Part shown: positions 22,200 to 33,641 of the stretch, one piece after another | Layout: each line of letters opens with the position of its first letter | Numbering within the stretch: position 1 is the stretch's first letter | DNA from: Pisolithus tinctorius | Lineage: Eukaryota; Basidiomycota; Agaricomycetes; Boletales; Pisolithaceae | DNA length: 64,000 bases | Assembly: GCA_024663395.1 (NCBI GenBank) | Contig: JANFAH010000020.1 | Span: 434,001 to 498,000, forward strand | Reading direction: 5' to 3' | Position numbers and translations under genes: made by a program | The notes under the pieces: model-generated | Database searches by the model: none | What the model saw: only the letters and a program-made list of their open reading frames with translations | What the model was told of the DNA's origin: nothing

Positions 22200-22569
22200 C
22201 ATGGGTCAGATTGGGACCCTCCCCGAGTTTCCACCATCCCCTGTGCTGAACGCATGGTAGACCAGGAGCCCAGCTCCATACGAGGCTCTGGTGTTTTCAT
22301 TCCAGCCTCTCAGAGTGACCTCTCATACCCTGTCCTGAAAGTCTGGTGGGACATTTAGTGACTGTATGATGGTGGGGTGTGGCTGCCAGCGCTCTAGCCA
22401 GTCCTTCACTGGGCATACTGGGTGAAGTTCGGAGGGTTTCAGCATCAGGTTTGTCAGGTAGCAGAGTGTGGTGGTGGGCCTCTGGTGAGGGCGTGGCTGT
22501 TGGATGGTTGGAGTAGCGATGATCTTATTGAAGTTGATGTTGGATTGTGAGGTTGTTGTAGTGCGAGTT
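22200..22569 (-). pseudogene. Tyrosine recombinase, N-terminal fragment
   Basis: After an Arg/Pro-rich linker, minus-strand reading gives PVKDWLERWQPH, LNVPPDFQDRV, a TGA, then GWNENTRASYGAGLLVYHAF. The last segment is the SAM-like N-terminal domain of fungal DIRS/Crypton recombinases (TRxxYGAGLLxFHxFC). The catalytic R-H-R-Y region is not found up to the KDZ element at 22056. Three short homologous-looking blocks support the call; the rest is decayed. Confidence 0.6.
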
Positions 22570-24390
22570 GTCAAGATCAAATACAAGGTGGGTGATGGGG
22601 TCTGGGATGGGGATGGGTGGGAGAGCAAGTTTGGGGGGGGGGATAGATGCCCCAGGACAGTTTGTCTGCAGGGTTGTCTTCGCTTGGGATGTAGTCTGTG
22701 AAAACTCGTTGCAGGGGAGAGGCAAGGAGAGAGTGGATCCTTTGGAAGGTTTCATTGGTGGGCCTGTTGTTACTCCTTCCTTTCTTCCAGGCTTTGACCA
22801 CTCCTTTGTTGTCTCTGAAAATGTGTATAGGTTCGGGGGAGGGACTGATGACAAGGAGGTAACATACAAGGAATTTGAACGTGATGCTCTCTGCCCAGCC
22901 GATGTCTCTCTTGTCCCTCTTCCAGTCTGGGTGGAGCCTCCAGGCTCTCCATCTTTTCCTGATGATGACCGCCAGACTGATGGTGGAGCTGGCATCTGAG
23001 AATGCTCGAAGATCTATTGCTGATGGGTGGATCAGGATGGGAATCGGGGGAGAGTGTTGTAGGGCTGTTTGCCACCAATGTAGTTCATTTTGTAAGGCTC
23101 GAGGTGGAGTTCAGGGCATAAACAGTTTGTCTCTGAAAATGGTAAGCATGGTCAGTAGAGATGTTAGGTAAGCATTTCCCCCTGGGATCACTAACACTGC
23201 ATGAGAGAGTCTCCTGTGTAGCTTCTGTACTTCCTCTAGGTTGTGCATCTTCTTTTGGAGCCATTCATCTATGGATGTCATGTACTTTTGTCTCTTGGTG
23301 GCTGTGAGTCCTACAGTCTTGTCATCTAGGTTCCATGAGAAACCCATAAAGGTTGGTGAGTTGGAAAAGGGTGTGTCCTTGGAAAGCTCCCAGGGTATGC
23401 CTAGTTGGTTGGCTATTGTGTCGATGTGCTTGAAGGGGTAGGTGTGGGTGCTGCCATGCGAAGCAGGGTTGCTGGTGTCTTCAAAGGCTTTTAGAGGGTG
23501 GAGACAGTCTTCTGCAAACTCTTCATAGTCCCCATTGGCTAGCATTTGGCCTTTGTACCATAAACATCTGTGGTCCATCTTTGCTCCCCCATTCTGTGCA
23601 ATCAGCTTGGCTTTCTGCTTCCTGATGGTGTTGTACTCAGATATCTGGGTTGTGGGTAAGCATATGAATAGGTGGTCATCGACCCAAGCAATTATGGGGC
23701 CAATTCCTTCAGCTTGCATGATTTCTAGACTTGCATCTCTGACTCCTCCATAGACTCCTGCTGAGGGTCTGTAACTGAAGCATAGTGCTGTGTTGATTGC
23801 GAAAGCTGGTGGGTTGTCTGAAATGCATACTATTAGTCCAGGCCATTGAGAGGGATGAATGGGGATCGTTCTGTAGGCTTCTGCTACATCTCTGGTCACT
23901 CCCTGGCAGCCCAGGGGGAGCGATACTATTAGTGTACATGCTGTGTGGAAAGTTCCCCAGGTGCAGGGGAATAATGAAGAGTCAATGCACAAGTTGATTG
24001 AAGGAGCAGCATCATGTCTAGATACAATTGGGTAGGACAGGTTCTGTATTAGTCAGTACTTCCCTGGTTTTCCAGGTTTTGGTATGATACTAAGGGGGGA
24101 TGACTGGAAGGGGCCTATATACTGCTTGAGGAGGTGGGGGAACAGGGCCTAGGTATTGACCTCATGCAAACTCCCTTTCGACTATCTCCTGGAACATGCA
24201 ATGGTAGTGCATTATGGAGGGGCTGTTCAGGGGGGTGTATGTTTGGGGTATGTTAGGTACACATACATGGAAGCCATAGATTAGTTGGTTGACTAGGGAT
24301 GAGTATTTCAAAGTGATGTGGTGACATGCAAGTAGCTTCTTCCAGGCTTGTGGGTGGTAAGGGGTCAGGGCGACTCCTCGCCATCATGCT
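22570..24390 (-). pseudogene. DIRS-like reverse transcriptase and RNase H
   Basis: The N-terminal part (24390-24000) is broken by stops (LGP, IIPKPGKPGK-like region). The main frame 23992-23111 begins at the CIDSSLFPCTWGTF block and includes GVTRDVAEAYRTIPIHPSQWPG, the GVYGGV turn and IIAWVDDHLF, the metal-binding VDD of DIRS-type RTs. RNase H follows in other frames (22995-22577): IDLRAFSDASSTISLAVII, FRDNKGVVKAWKKGRSNNR and DYIPSEDNPADKLSWG, the last being the conserved C-terminal block of this group. There are frameshifts between segments. The element would reverse transcribe its own RNA and integrate as a circle via the recombinase. Confidence 0.85.
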
Positions 24391-24399
24391 TCAAGCTGG

Positions 24400-26150
24400 C
24401 TGACAGTGGGGGCAATCCTGGGCTCCATGCTTGGTGTCTCCGCAGCCTGAGCATTCATGGCAGTGCATCTTGCTGGTGCATCCTTTGGGGTGCTGGAAAC
24501 CCCAGCAGAGGGTGTGTCCATTCTCATTAGCAAGGTGGCCATGATGGTCCTGCATGCAGTAGGCTGCCTCTGTTTTGTCCCATCACATGGGTTCATTGCA
24601 GAAGGGGCAGTCTTTGTGTCATCCCAGACACTTCGGGCATATGATGTCAGTCTTGGTGCAAAAATTGCAGTGGCCTCTTCTTTCTCTGCTGGGGCTACAC
24701 CATGGGGATCTGGAGTGCTTGCAGGGTGAGCATGACCTGGGGCAATGAGACCTGGATCTCTGGTAGCATTGCCTTGGCTTCTGGCCTTGGTAGGATCTGG
24801 GGTATGGGGAGCAGGAGGGTCTGCATCTTGGGAAGCGATAGGGTTGTCAGCCCCTCCCTGTGGTCTCTAGATGCAGGGCATGGCTGTGCTGGAGCTATTG
24901 TGTGATGAGGTCATGGGTAGCATTGTGGTAGAGTGTTTGGGATTGGTGTGGGGTAGCAAGGGATGGTGGTGGGTGTCTGTTGGCACATGGGCAGCAGCAG
25001 TGGGTAGCAGGCACAGGTAGTAGTGGCAGGTAGCAACAGTGGGCAGCAGCAGCAGGTAGCAGCCATGGGGGGAGCATGGGTGGTCAGCACATGGGATGGT
25101 AGGGGAAGAGTGGCCATTGTTAGGCAGCAGCATGGTGACAGGGGGCCTGGTGTGTGGTGGTGGTTGGGTGCAGTGTTGCAGGACAGGGAGGGGTAGCGGT
25201 GGGGTGGAAATGATGGGGGTTGTGTCGTCAGTTTGGTGTTCTGCTGTTACAAGGGTCTGGGGAGAGTTGCTGACCTGGTCAAGTCCTGACTGGACGTCTT
25301 TGGTATCTAGGTCACACCTGATGTCTGCTAGTAGATCTTCATTGATGATTCTGATGTTGTATGCTTGGTTCTGTGTGGCTTTGTCATGCCAGTCTTGCCA
25401 GACTTTGGACATGTAGTGTAGTAGGGTTTGTTCTCCTCGGTCCCCCTGGTCTCGAAGGTGGTGGTTGTCAATTCTGTGGAAGAACCAATTGAACACATCT
25501 ACTAGTTTGTTTCCCCAGCCTGTGTTTTTGATGCAAGTTAAGAAATGGTTTTTGGCATACATATATTCTGCGAAGGTTAACCCATGGTCTGGTTTGGCGT
25601 TCTTGGAAGCAGTTAGGGAGTTGGTGGTGCACAGTGTCACATTGCCTTCGCCAGCCTGGGTGATGGCTAGCATGTCATTCTCCTTGAGTCGCCTAATCGT
25701 TTGTGCAGCCTCTTGTAGTCCTTCCCTTGTAAAATACCACATGTGTATGAACTTGAAGGCTTCTAACTTCTTGAGGGCATATTCAGCCAGTTGGGTCGGT
25801 AGGTTGGTGGACACGGTGGCATCCGCATCGAAGGTGGGGGGGTTGGTTTCTGTGGCTCGTTGGGGAGGACGTTCAGGGTCAGCAACTGGTGGAGGGAACA
25901 GGGGGGGAGGGGGTCTGTGTCCTTCTTCTTGGTGTGGTTGGTCCTCTTGTTGGTGTTTGCCCGGCAGGTTGTTCTGGGCCCAGCATTGTTCTAGAGCTTG
26001 AATGGCTTCCTCCCAGGACAAGTTTGCCCCTGCCATCACAAGCTCTACTATGCCCTGGAAGGCCAGTAGGGTGAAGTTGGGTTGTTGTGGTTGGTGAGGT
26101 TGTTGAGCATCCATTGCTTGTGGTGCCAAGATGCCAGGGATCGCCTGCAA
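24400..26150 (-). pseudogene. DIRS-like gag with C-terminal zinc cluster
   Basis: An open frame of 427 codons (26150-24867) begins Gln/Pro-rich (DAQQPHQPQQPNFTLLAF). It has a central helical region (YALKKLEAFKFIHMWYFTREGLQEA, AEYMYAKNHFLTCI) that I know from basidiomycete DIRS gag-like proteins, then a Pro/His-rich low-complexity tail. Downstream, after frame changes, 24660-24400 encodes CPKCLG, HKDCPFCNEP, and a second group GCTSKMHCHECSGCGD, KHGAQDCPHC, i.e. CCHC/CCCH knuckles. Two TGA codons inside this part replace Arg (CGA decay). An internal Met at residue 13 could be the true start. Confidence 0.75.
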
Positions 26151-26315
26151 TCTAGGGTGTGCTTGGGGATATCCTTGAAAAGGGTGTCAAAGGAGTGGAT
26201 TAGTTAGTTGGAACTAAGGAGTGATGAGAAAAGGGAATGAAAACTGAATGCTGAGATGCCCATGCTGTGGGCTGGGTTCTGACAACAATGGAGGAAGGAA
26301 AGACGAGGCGTGCAG

Positions 26316-28100
26316 TGTCACACACCAAAGGTGTTGTGGACATGGTTACAGCTGACTCTGCCTAACTCATTGACGAGTTGCACACAATGTGCAAGCATGC
26401 AGATGAAGACTAAAGGCCTCATGCATATAAAGACTGTCAGATGTTAACAGTCATCCTTCGCACAAGAATGAGTCATCAGTGCTAAAGAGAAAAGAGGAAG
26501 CGAGTTAAGTGCACGTTAAAGGTTTTTAGCGCCCATGTACAGCATTCCGGTTTTCATTGTATCTCCACCATTTCCAAAGATATCGACTCCATTCCCACAC
26601 TCGCTTAAAGTGCTCAGCCCCACGATTCTTCCTTCCAAATTTGGAGAGGATCCTCGCACCCTGCGCGTTTCTACAGCACTCCATTCATCAGATGCTCATT
26701 TCACTAGGTCCATCAATCATGGCCACCTCTTCAGCGGTCATCTCACTTGTCTCATTTGCCAGAGACAGTGGCTATGTATATCTGCCAGGCATTCCCACCG
26801 GCTTCTGTCCTGAAGCCCCCTGGTTCATCCCATCGTTGTCAGCCCCATCTCATCCCATGCAGCTTGGTCAGCATGTTCTCCTTGTCAGTATGACTTCCAG
26901 AAGGACATTCTTTGGTCACCTCAGGTCTGTCACTCAGTTAGAAAGGTCCTATGTGGTTGTTTTGGTCTCCCCAGTTGGTGAAGCATATGGATCATTCCTC
27001 CCTGCTCCCTGCACTGTCTTTATTCCAGTCTTGTCCATCATTCTTCCCGCATTGCGACAGCTGCAGTATAATCTACTGTCCTCCAGCCTCCCTGATCGCA
27101 TTCATGACGAGTATGACATGCATCTTGCCTTCTTACTGCAAGATCCAGCAGAAGATGTTCCCCCTTCTCCTCCTCCTCCATCAGAGCCCCGCCCATGAAG
27201 TTTTTGTTAACTTCACTGAGAGGACAAAAGGGTGGGAGACATGATTGCATATGCTCTCATTTCCCCACAGACCCCAAACGCCCTAGCCCCCTTTGACACC
27301 TGACTCATGCCCTTCAATTCTGGAATTAATACTTCCCTATCTGGAAACACCGTCCATCTGTCATGCCATCTTTGGATCTAGAGATGTCTCTGCCGAGATC
27401 TAACTTGCATTGCCACCTCCTAATGTGATATCAGTGTGCTTACTCAGTTTCTGATTCTATTTGACTCATTTTGTGATATTTTGACTATCCTTGACTCGTT
27501 TATTGCCAATACTTACCAATCTTCTTTGCTTGCTTACTTTTCATTTCTCACTTACTCATCATGATTACTCAGTCCTTACTCATTACTTACCAAGTGTTTG
27601 TGCCTTGTTTGTCACAAGCTGTGCTTCCCCCTCAGTATATAAACCCCCATGTACTTAGCTACAAAAAAAGCAATCAGAAGCAGTCCAGCAGTCAGTTCAG
27701 TGCCTATCTCGTCATCGACAGTTGAGGCTGATTCAGGAGAGTCTATCTGTCTTCATTCATATCATTGGTAGTTGAGGCTCCATCAAGGGTCTATCTACCT
27801 TCATTCATTCATCTGAAGTATCATCTGTGCTCTGTCAGCACACCTGCTTAGTCATCCATCCACTCCTGCATAACTCATCATCAACTTGCGCCAGGAGCAC
27901 ATCCAAAAGATCATCACGCCAGAGTACTTTCAGCTGAATACCTTCACTCTATTCAGCATCCCCCATCTAGTCATCACTTGCTTATCTACTCCTGCATAAC
28001 TTGTCGACGACTTGTGCCAGGAGCACTCTACTTGAAGTCCCTCCCCCCACATCAGGTTTCTCTGCCCTCCAGGTTCTGCAGAGGTAAACCACCACTCACT
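26316..28100 (+). repeat. Long LTR of family H (copy 1), 3' boundary unresolved
   Basis: It starts TGTCACACACC. A second copy begins the same way at 41679 and, after interruption by element F, continues at 62811-64000. The core promoter reads GTATATAAACCCCCATG at about 27637, present also at about 63906, followed by a repeat-bearing leader (AGTTGAGGCT, TCTATCT units). An open frame of 213 codons (26557-27198) lies in the U3-like part; in copy 2 it is split between frames, so I do not call it a gene. The size, TATA position and TGTCAC start suit a gypsy LTR. The internal domain is not present here. I place the end near 28100 only because similarity to the rest of the window ends there. Confidence 0.55.
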
Positions 28101-28246
28101 TGTATTTGTCTTTGGTGTTGGATTTGTTTGGTTTACACCAGCTTTCCACACTTTGACTCACAGTGGCTGCACAGCCACTCATGTGAAGACAATATTCTAT
28201 TACTTTGTTGTGCCTCCTACATACTAGAATTCCTAATTGTAGAGGC

Positions 28247-29013
28247 AAGCTGGAAGCACAGGATTCTGCTCCATGGCAGTTCAGTAGCATATCCTTCTGA
28301 TGGCACCCAGGGGTAAAGAGGATTTTGTCTTGCCCTAACTTCCATACCACTGTCCATGTGCCAGAAATGCATTGGTTGAGAGGGGACTGGTTTGTCCATC
28401 ATGTTCTGAAGTGCCAGATTGACCTCCAAAACATTCTCAGCCTTCCAAGTACTGATTAGTCCCAAAACACATCAGGCATGGGGGGGTAAACAGTCCAGGG
28501 AATGACTGACAGCAGGTTTTTTAAGGGACTGATGGTTCTGAGAGCATGTTATACTGATGGCACTGTGGTGGCCACCAGTATTTGATAAGAATTCCTTGAG
28601 AAAATGACCATGTGAGCTAGAGAGATGATTTCATGAGTTGTGGTGAAAGAGGGAGGGTTAATGGTACAAGTCCAATGTTTGTCATTGTTTACATGCTGAC
28701 AAATCATCTGGAAGATCATGTGGTTTATCATGTAATCTTATTTTCCCATCCTCCATGCCCTCAATTCCATCAAAAGGTCACTTTTCACTATTTCACCAGT
28801 CAGGGACAAAAGCATTGCAATGCACCTTTTGGAAAGAATAGGGTGTATCTCAGCATGTATTGCTTTGTTTGGACTGAGCCTTAGTGCTTGGGAAATCTTA
28901 GAGTCACCCCTTTCCAATGGTATAGGTATCATGATTATCCATGCAGAATAGCCTGAGCTACATTGGCAGCAAGTCACACCTCACAAACATTGCAACACTT
29001 TTGTCCCTCACTG
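28247..29013 (-). mobile_element. Truncated arm of the 4283-type foldback element
   Basis: It is the reverse complement of about 4283-5053, ending CCCTCACTG at 29013 followed by TA. Only one arm remains; the other side ends in non-homologous DNA at 28247. It cuts off the integrase of the copia element to its right. The stretch 28100-28246 shows no gene. Confidence 0.8.
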
Positions 29014-29015
29014 TA

Positions 29016-30233
29016 TGATGTGAAGGTCTCGGCTTTCATCTTCTGGAGGTACAGCTTGGTGTAGTGGGTGTGGTCATCTGTGAATGACACATAGTACTGA
29101 CTGTGGCCAGGGGTTTGGACTGGAGGAGGTCCCCAGATATCTGTGTGGATCTTGTCACCTAGATGTTCACAGTGGGGTGCGTCATGCTCCTTCCCAATGG
29201 GCTTCCAAGTCACTTTGGCATATTCACATGAATTGCACATGCCCATGGTGGAATGCACTTCATCCAGTTTAATTCCACTGATCGTGCCATCCTTCAGCAT
29301 TGCTGGGTGGCTTCAGGAGTGATGTGACCAAGCCTCATGTGAATCTCCTCCATGGTTAAGGATTCTGTGGCCTTAGCTAGGCCTGCAAAGGCACAATGAG
29401 CTCATGTGAGGCAGTAGAGCCCTTTCTGCATCAGAATTTCTGCTACTTTCTTTTTCCAAGCATTGAAAATTTGACAATCCTTGTCATGGAATAATGCTGC
29501 ATACCCAGCAACATCGAGTTTGCTAATGGAAACAAGTGTGATGCCCATTTTGGGGGCATAGAGCACATCCTTGAGCCAAATGTGGGTCTGGGTAGTGCCA
29601 TTTGGGAGCAAGATTGCAAGATCACCTTTTCCAATGGCATGAAAGGTGTGGTTGTCAGCTGCAGTGATAGGTTTGGGTATGATTGGTTTGTAATTGAGGA
29701 ATTCACTGCAGTAGGAGGACATATGACATGAAGTGCCAGAGTTGAACAGGATGGTCTCTTCTGTGGAATTTAGGTTTTCACCTGCAAGGAGAACATGGTT
29801 GTAGTTGTCCATGTACACATCTTCTTCATCATTAATGATGTCCTGGGGTTTCAGAATTTCTTCCTCTGCAATTTCCATAAGCCAGTTGTTGTCCTGCAGG
29901 TGTGCTAGCCAAACTCTGTCAGGGTCTGAGTCAGTGCTGGTCTGCACACTTGAGCTGGCTGATGTGCTGGCTGCAGTGGCCGCTTTTCCAGTGCCTTTCT
30001 CCTTCTTTTTCCCTTTTCCCTTGTTCTGGAACCACTTGGGTGCTTGCCCAGCTTTTCTGCCACCCTCTTCCCAGCATTGGTCTTTCATATGACCTTCCTT
30101 TCCACATTTTTCACAAGTGGACTTCTTTCCATCCTTTGCTGAGTAAGCTGCATCCCTGGAATTTCCAGAGTTTCTGGTGTTGCCCCTTTTTGTCCATGTT
30201 TGGTGCCTATCATATTTGTCAGAAATTACTTTA
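29016..30233 (-). pseudogene. Ty1/copia gag-protease-integrase fragment
   Basis: Minus strand, from the right: a gag zinc knuckle CEKCGKEGHMKDQC (about 30110-30070), a Lys/Gly-rich linker, then the protease motif LFNSGTSCHMSSY. Relatives have DSG; Asp to Asn here is a CpG to CpA change in TTCGAC. Next are DVLYAPKMGITLVSISKLD and the gag-pre-integrase HHCC zinc region (EEIHMRLGHI, CNSCEYAK), and the integrase start HTDIWGPPPVQ and SFTDDHTHYTKLY with the first Asp. Stops occur after GLYCLT. The 5' gag is cut by the chromovirus B LTR at 30234 and the rest of pol by the foldback arm at 29015. Confidence 0.85.
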
Positions 30234-30684
30234 TGTTATGCTTGACTGAAGTCAAGACATAGGGAGAGCTCAAATGCAGACAATGGTTTCTACTGAGCAA
30301 TGGCTGCAGTAACCTTCATAAACAATGAAGGATTTAGTCAATGCCAGTAAGAGTGGTCCTGGTTAGGGACACTGAGGGCAAAGTTCTGAGAGGACACTGT
30401 ATGATTGAGCAGCTCAAGTCTGAGAGTTCCAGGACTTGAGCTGGCAGGCTAAATACTACAGGGAGATGGACCATGAGGTGTCCACATGTAATGAGGTAAC
30501 TACACTATTGGTTGAACAATAGTGACACATGTCCTAAGCATGTATGAAGTGAATAACACTAGTGGTGGAAACAGAGAGCTGTTGGATCAGGGAGAAGATG
30601 GCTCTAAAAGGAAAAGTAGTCCAATGGATCAAACACAAGGTAACTGTACAGTGAAAAGAGGAAAAACAGGGGAGAAATGTAACA
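30234..30684 (-). repeat. 3' LTR of chromovirus B
   Basis: It matches the 8225-8677 LTR in inverted orientation. On the plus strand it starts TGTTATGC and ends AATGTAACA. Confidence 0.8.
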
Positions 30685-30689
30685 TTACC

Positions 30690-31495
30690 CCCCTTCTAAG
30701 TGTTGAAGTCCCTGACTTCAACCACTCTCCATAAGGTTCTCTGGTCATGTTGCTGATGGTGGAGTCATTGAAATCAAAATCGTTATTGTACAAATCATTA
30801 TCCTCACTCCCAACAATTGGGGTACGATCATCTACCACACCAGGGGTGGTGATTCTTTCTTGTAATGGGCAGTGAGGGTGTATGGATGGGCATTGAGCCT
30901 GGGTATGTCCAGGACGAGTGGCATGACAAAGGGGACATTTGTAGAGTCCACAATTAACGTGGATGTACCCAAGATGGTGGCAGATGTAGCATGCTTGACA
31001 ATAGCATGGATTGGAAGGAGTGAGAGGGTGATCAGCCTTGGCAAGTGCATTTAGCACTGGAGATGGTGGTAGTTGGGCAAGGGTTTCAATGATGTTCAAG
31101 GTATAGTCGAGTTTGGCTCTGGAGATGCCAAAGGCAGTCTCAGGGTCAACCTCAGACAGGGAGTCATGAGACTTGCAAGGTTGTGGGTTGGGGCCTGACA
31201 AGCAACAGGCATGAGGTCTATCAGCTCTTCTGAGAGAGCAAGACGAGTGGGAGGAGCGAGAGGACGATGGCGATGATGCCAGAGGAGAGGATGACTTGGA
31301 GGAAACTGGAGGAGAAGTTGCAATTGAGGGTCTTCTAGACCCAGGAGGGGGAGGTGTGATCAATGTGGGATATTGCCGGATGTTGTAGATGAGATCAGCA
31401 CCTCCAAGGATATCGAAAAGTCTAAGAAGTAGGGGAACCTGTTCATATGCGATTTCATTTAGGATGGTGCAAGCAGGGGACAAAAGAGGGTTCTG
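30690..31495 (-). CDS. Third ORF of chromovirus B: zinc-knuckle protein of unknown role
   Basis: An open frame directly in phase with pol after one TGA (CYVN, stop, QNPLLSPACTILNEI). It begins QVPLLLRLFDILGGADLIYN, has a Ser-rich centre and then a Cys/His cluster: CYCQACYICHHLGYIHVNC, LYKCPLCHATRPGHTQAQC. This looks like two or three knuckle-type zinc sites. The end is acidic (GSEDNDLYNNDFDFNDS). The same ORF start follows the same TGA in copy A, so this gene belongs to the family and may be made by readthrough or as a fusion before TGA arose from CGA. A nucleic-acid-binding accessory role is an inference. The frame is intact from 31483 to 30690. Confidence 0.6.
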
Positions 31496-32328
31496 TCAGT
31501 TAACATAACAGGACAACTCTTCTAGCCGAAGAGCTTGGATTGTAGCATGATAAACCAAGTTGAGGGGGGAGGTTTCATTGACTTCATGGTAGACAGTGCT
31601 GACAATGGCAGGGTCAGTGATGAAGAGATGGTAGGAAGCAATCATTTGATCACCAGTGGGCTGTTGTTGGCGACAAGCAAAGGGAGTGTGTCTGCGGGAT
31701 GGTTCATGGGGGTAGGTATAGTGGCAAGGAGGCATTTCAAAGGTGATGTTTCTGATGGTATGAGTAGAGTGTCAAGTGGACTGTTTCTGAGGGGGGAAGT
31801 CTTTGGGGAAGCATTTTTTATATACTGAGAGTGTATCATCTGCATGTTCAAGGTGTGCTTCTTTTTGCCACAAGTTTTCAGATGAAGGGTAACCCTTCCA
31901 TTTGATTAAAAAGGCATGTCTGCAGCTAGACCTTTTATGGCCAACTATTGCCTCAACTTCATATTCTTCTTCCTTGTTGATTAGGTCAGGTGGTGGAGTT
32001 CAGTCTGTGAATGTCATTTTCATGATAGGGTGATAAGAGGGAGGCATGGAAGATGTCATGGATCTTCCACTGGGCAGGAACTGCAAGGTGGTAGGTAATT
32101 GGAGATAGGACTTCAGAGACGATGAAGGGTCCTTCTCATTTCAGGGTGAACTTTCTATTTTCATAGGAACATTTTAAGTTCCATGCTTCCAGCCAAACCT
32201 TATCACCTTTTTGGAAGGGGGTGAAGGGTCATGACGAGCAGTCTTTCATCATTTTTCTGGCTAGATCATGTGCTGTGAGGGCTTCTTCTCTAGCTCTTCA
32301 GAGTTCTTCAAGTCTAGACTCGGTGGTG
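31496..32328 (-). pseudogene. Chromovirus B integrase C-terminus, chromodomain and tail
   Basis: Minus-strand reading shows KAREEAL, DKVWLEAWNLKCSYENRK, GPFIVSEVLSPITYHLAVPAQWKIHDIF and then a chromodomain broken by several stops near 31990-31840. A clean tail frame (31735-31496, MPPCHYTYPHEPSRRHTPF to ELSCYVN) is shared with copy A. It is dead through multiple stops. Confidence 0.8.
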
Positions 32329-32333
32329 GGAAG

Positions 32334-33067
32334 TGTCAAGTCTGAGCCTACTCTGACCAACTCCGATGCTTAAAAAGGTCTAGAGAAGGGTCTGGAAGCA
32401 AGTCTGACACAGGGAAGCAGGAATCTGACTAGTGGAGTGTCGGCAGGAATGAAGTCCACTGAGACAAAGGCAGAGCAGAGTGAGGGCATCAGGTTTAGCT
32501 CGTGCGCTACCCCCTTGCATGATCTCAGCCCTCGTATTTCAGAGGGAGAGTACAGATGGAGAGTCAGAGATAACTCCAACAGGCAGAAGTCAGAGACAGA
32601 AGGAGTAGGAACTAAGTTGATATTTGTACTGAAGAACAGCAGAGTATGATACATGCTTTTATACTGTTATAGAGGTACAATAACTGGAACTGGAACTGAC
32701 ATATGGAGACTCATAAAATTTCAAGTAAAACCTCCCAGATGACAAATGAAGGGTAGACAGAGGACATATGAGTGGGTAACATAGAACATCCAGAAAAGGA
32801 AACAGTCCAGGTGCTGGACCATGCAGTGCATGCGCTGCAGAGTACCTGACTGCATGCTGTCAGGGAGAAGTCCAAAGGTAGTCACATGACTCCTCAGAGA
32901 ACGGTCTGCTCGGTCCAGTAGAAGGGCAACACAAGTCCAACAGTAGTTGGAGCGGAGATGGTTTGTAACTGACAGAAGTTGGGCAGAGTTGGTGCAGAGT
33001 GAGTGAACAACTGGTGGAAGAGGGTGCAGAGTGGGTAAGGACCTAGAGTGAATGCACAGTTATGACA
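32334..33067 (-). repeat. 3' LTR of element C
   Basis: The TATA core is at about 32655-32662 (sense AGTATAAAAGCATG) and the pair is at 38868-39601. Fragments of the same LTR occur at 19885-20252. Confidence 0.9.
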
Positions 33068-33260
33068 GTGCCCCCCCCTTAGGGCCTGAACCCCTGAAGG
33101 CCACATGTATGGGACGAGATCAACATGAGTTGATCATTTGAAATTATTTTGATGCCTCAAGGATGATGGCTTTAGCTGCAGCAGAGCTCCATTGGAGTTT
33201 GAAGTACCACTTAAAAACACATGTTAGGGTACTGAACCTTTGTCCTTTCCTCCCATCACC

Positions 33261-33641
33261 ATGCCTTCCCAGTGCCAGAGCAAGACCCCCCAACCAACCC
33301 CTGGCCATGTCCACAACTATTCCCAAGTCATGGATGAAGAGCTGGTCATCCTGACTGACGACTCCACCAACACTGAGCGAGAGAAGTCTGTGGAGAAGGT
33401 GTGTTGACAAGAGGAGGCCGAGTGGAGAGAGAGAGTGTGTGAGGCAGAGTGCAAGGCCAAGTGCAAGGAGGCCAAGAGGTGGAAGGTGGAGGAGGAGTGG
33501 TTGGAGGCAGAGCAGAAGAAGAGAGTGGAAGAGGAGGCTCAGAAGAGAAGGGTGACAGAGGAAGAGGAGGCTTGTAAGAAGAGGGTGGCAGAGGAAGAGG
33601 CAGAGAGCCTCTCAGGAGAGGGCCCAGACCAGGTGGGATGA
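33261..33641 (+). pseudogene. Antisense-oriented coiled-coil ORF inside element C
   Basis: On the strand opposite to pol, between chromodomain and 3' LTR, a frame starts at ATG 33261 (MPSQCQSKTPQPTPGH, then DEELVILTDDSTNTEREKS). It meets one TGA at 33406-33408 in place of an Arg codon, then continues as an almost pure Glu/Lys/Arg/Ala helix (KAKCKEAKRWKVEEEWLEAEQKKRVEEE and so on) to 33641. The heptad-rich composition predicts a long coiled coil. I believe similar proteins accompany gypsy elements in Boletales genomes, but no function is known to me. The A/T-rich sequence from 33660 to 33830 contains a (TAT)n run and no gene. Confidence 0.5.

Larger units (their letters stand above)
22057..26315 (-). 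mobile_element. DIRS-like retroelement (gag, RT-RNase H, truncated tyrosine recombinase)
   Basis: Minus-strand order from the right is gag (26150-24867), a zinc cluster (24660-24400), reverse transcriptase and RNase H (24390-22570) and the N-terminal part of a tyrosine recombinase (22560-22200). The absence of a DDE integrase, the RT type and the recombinase after RNase H are the DIRS hallmarks. The recombinase catalytic C-terminus and the terminal repeats are not visible: on the left it meets KDZ element 1, on the right the H1 LTR at 26316. Confidence 0.8.

Noticed and set aside
26557..27198. A 213-codon frame in the H1 LTR
   Set aside because: In the second H copy (62822 onward) the frame is broken into three; no recognisable domain. 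Kept only as a remark.
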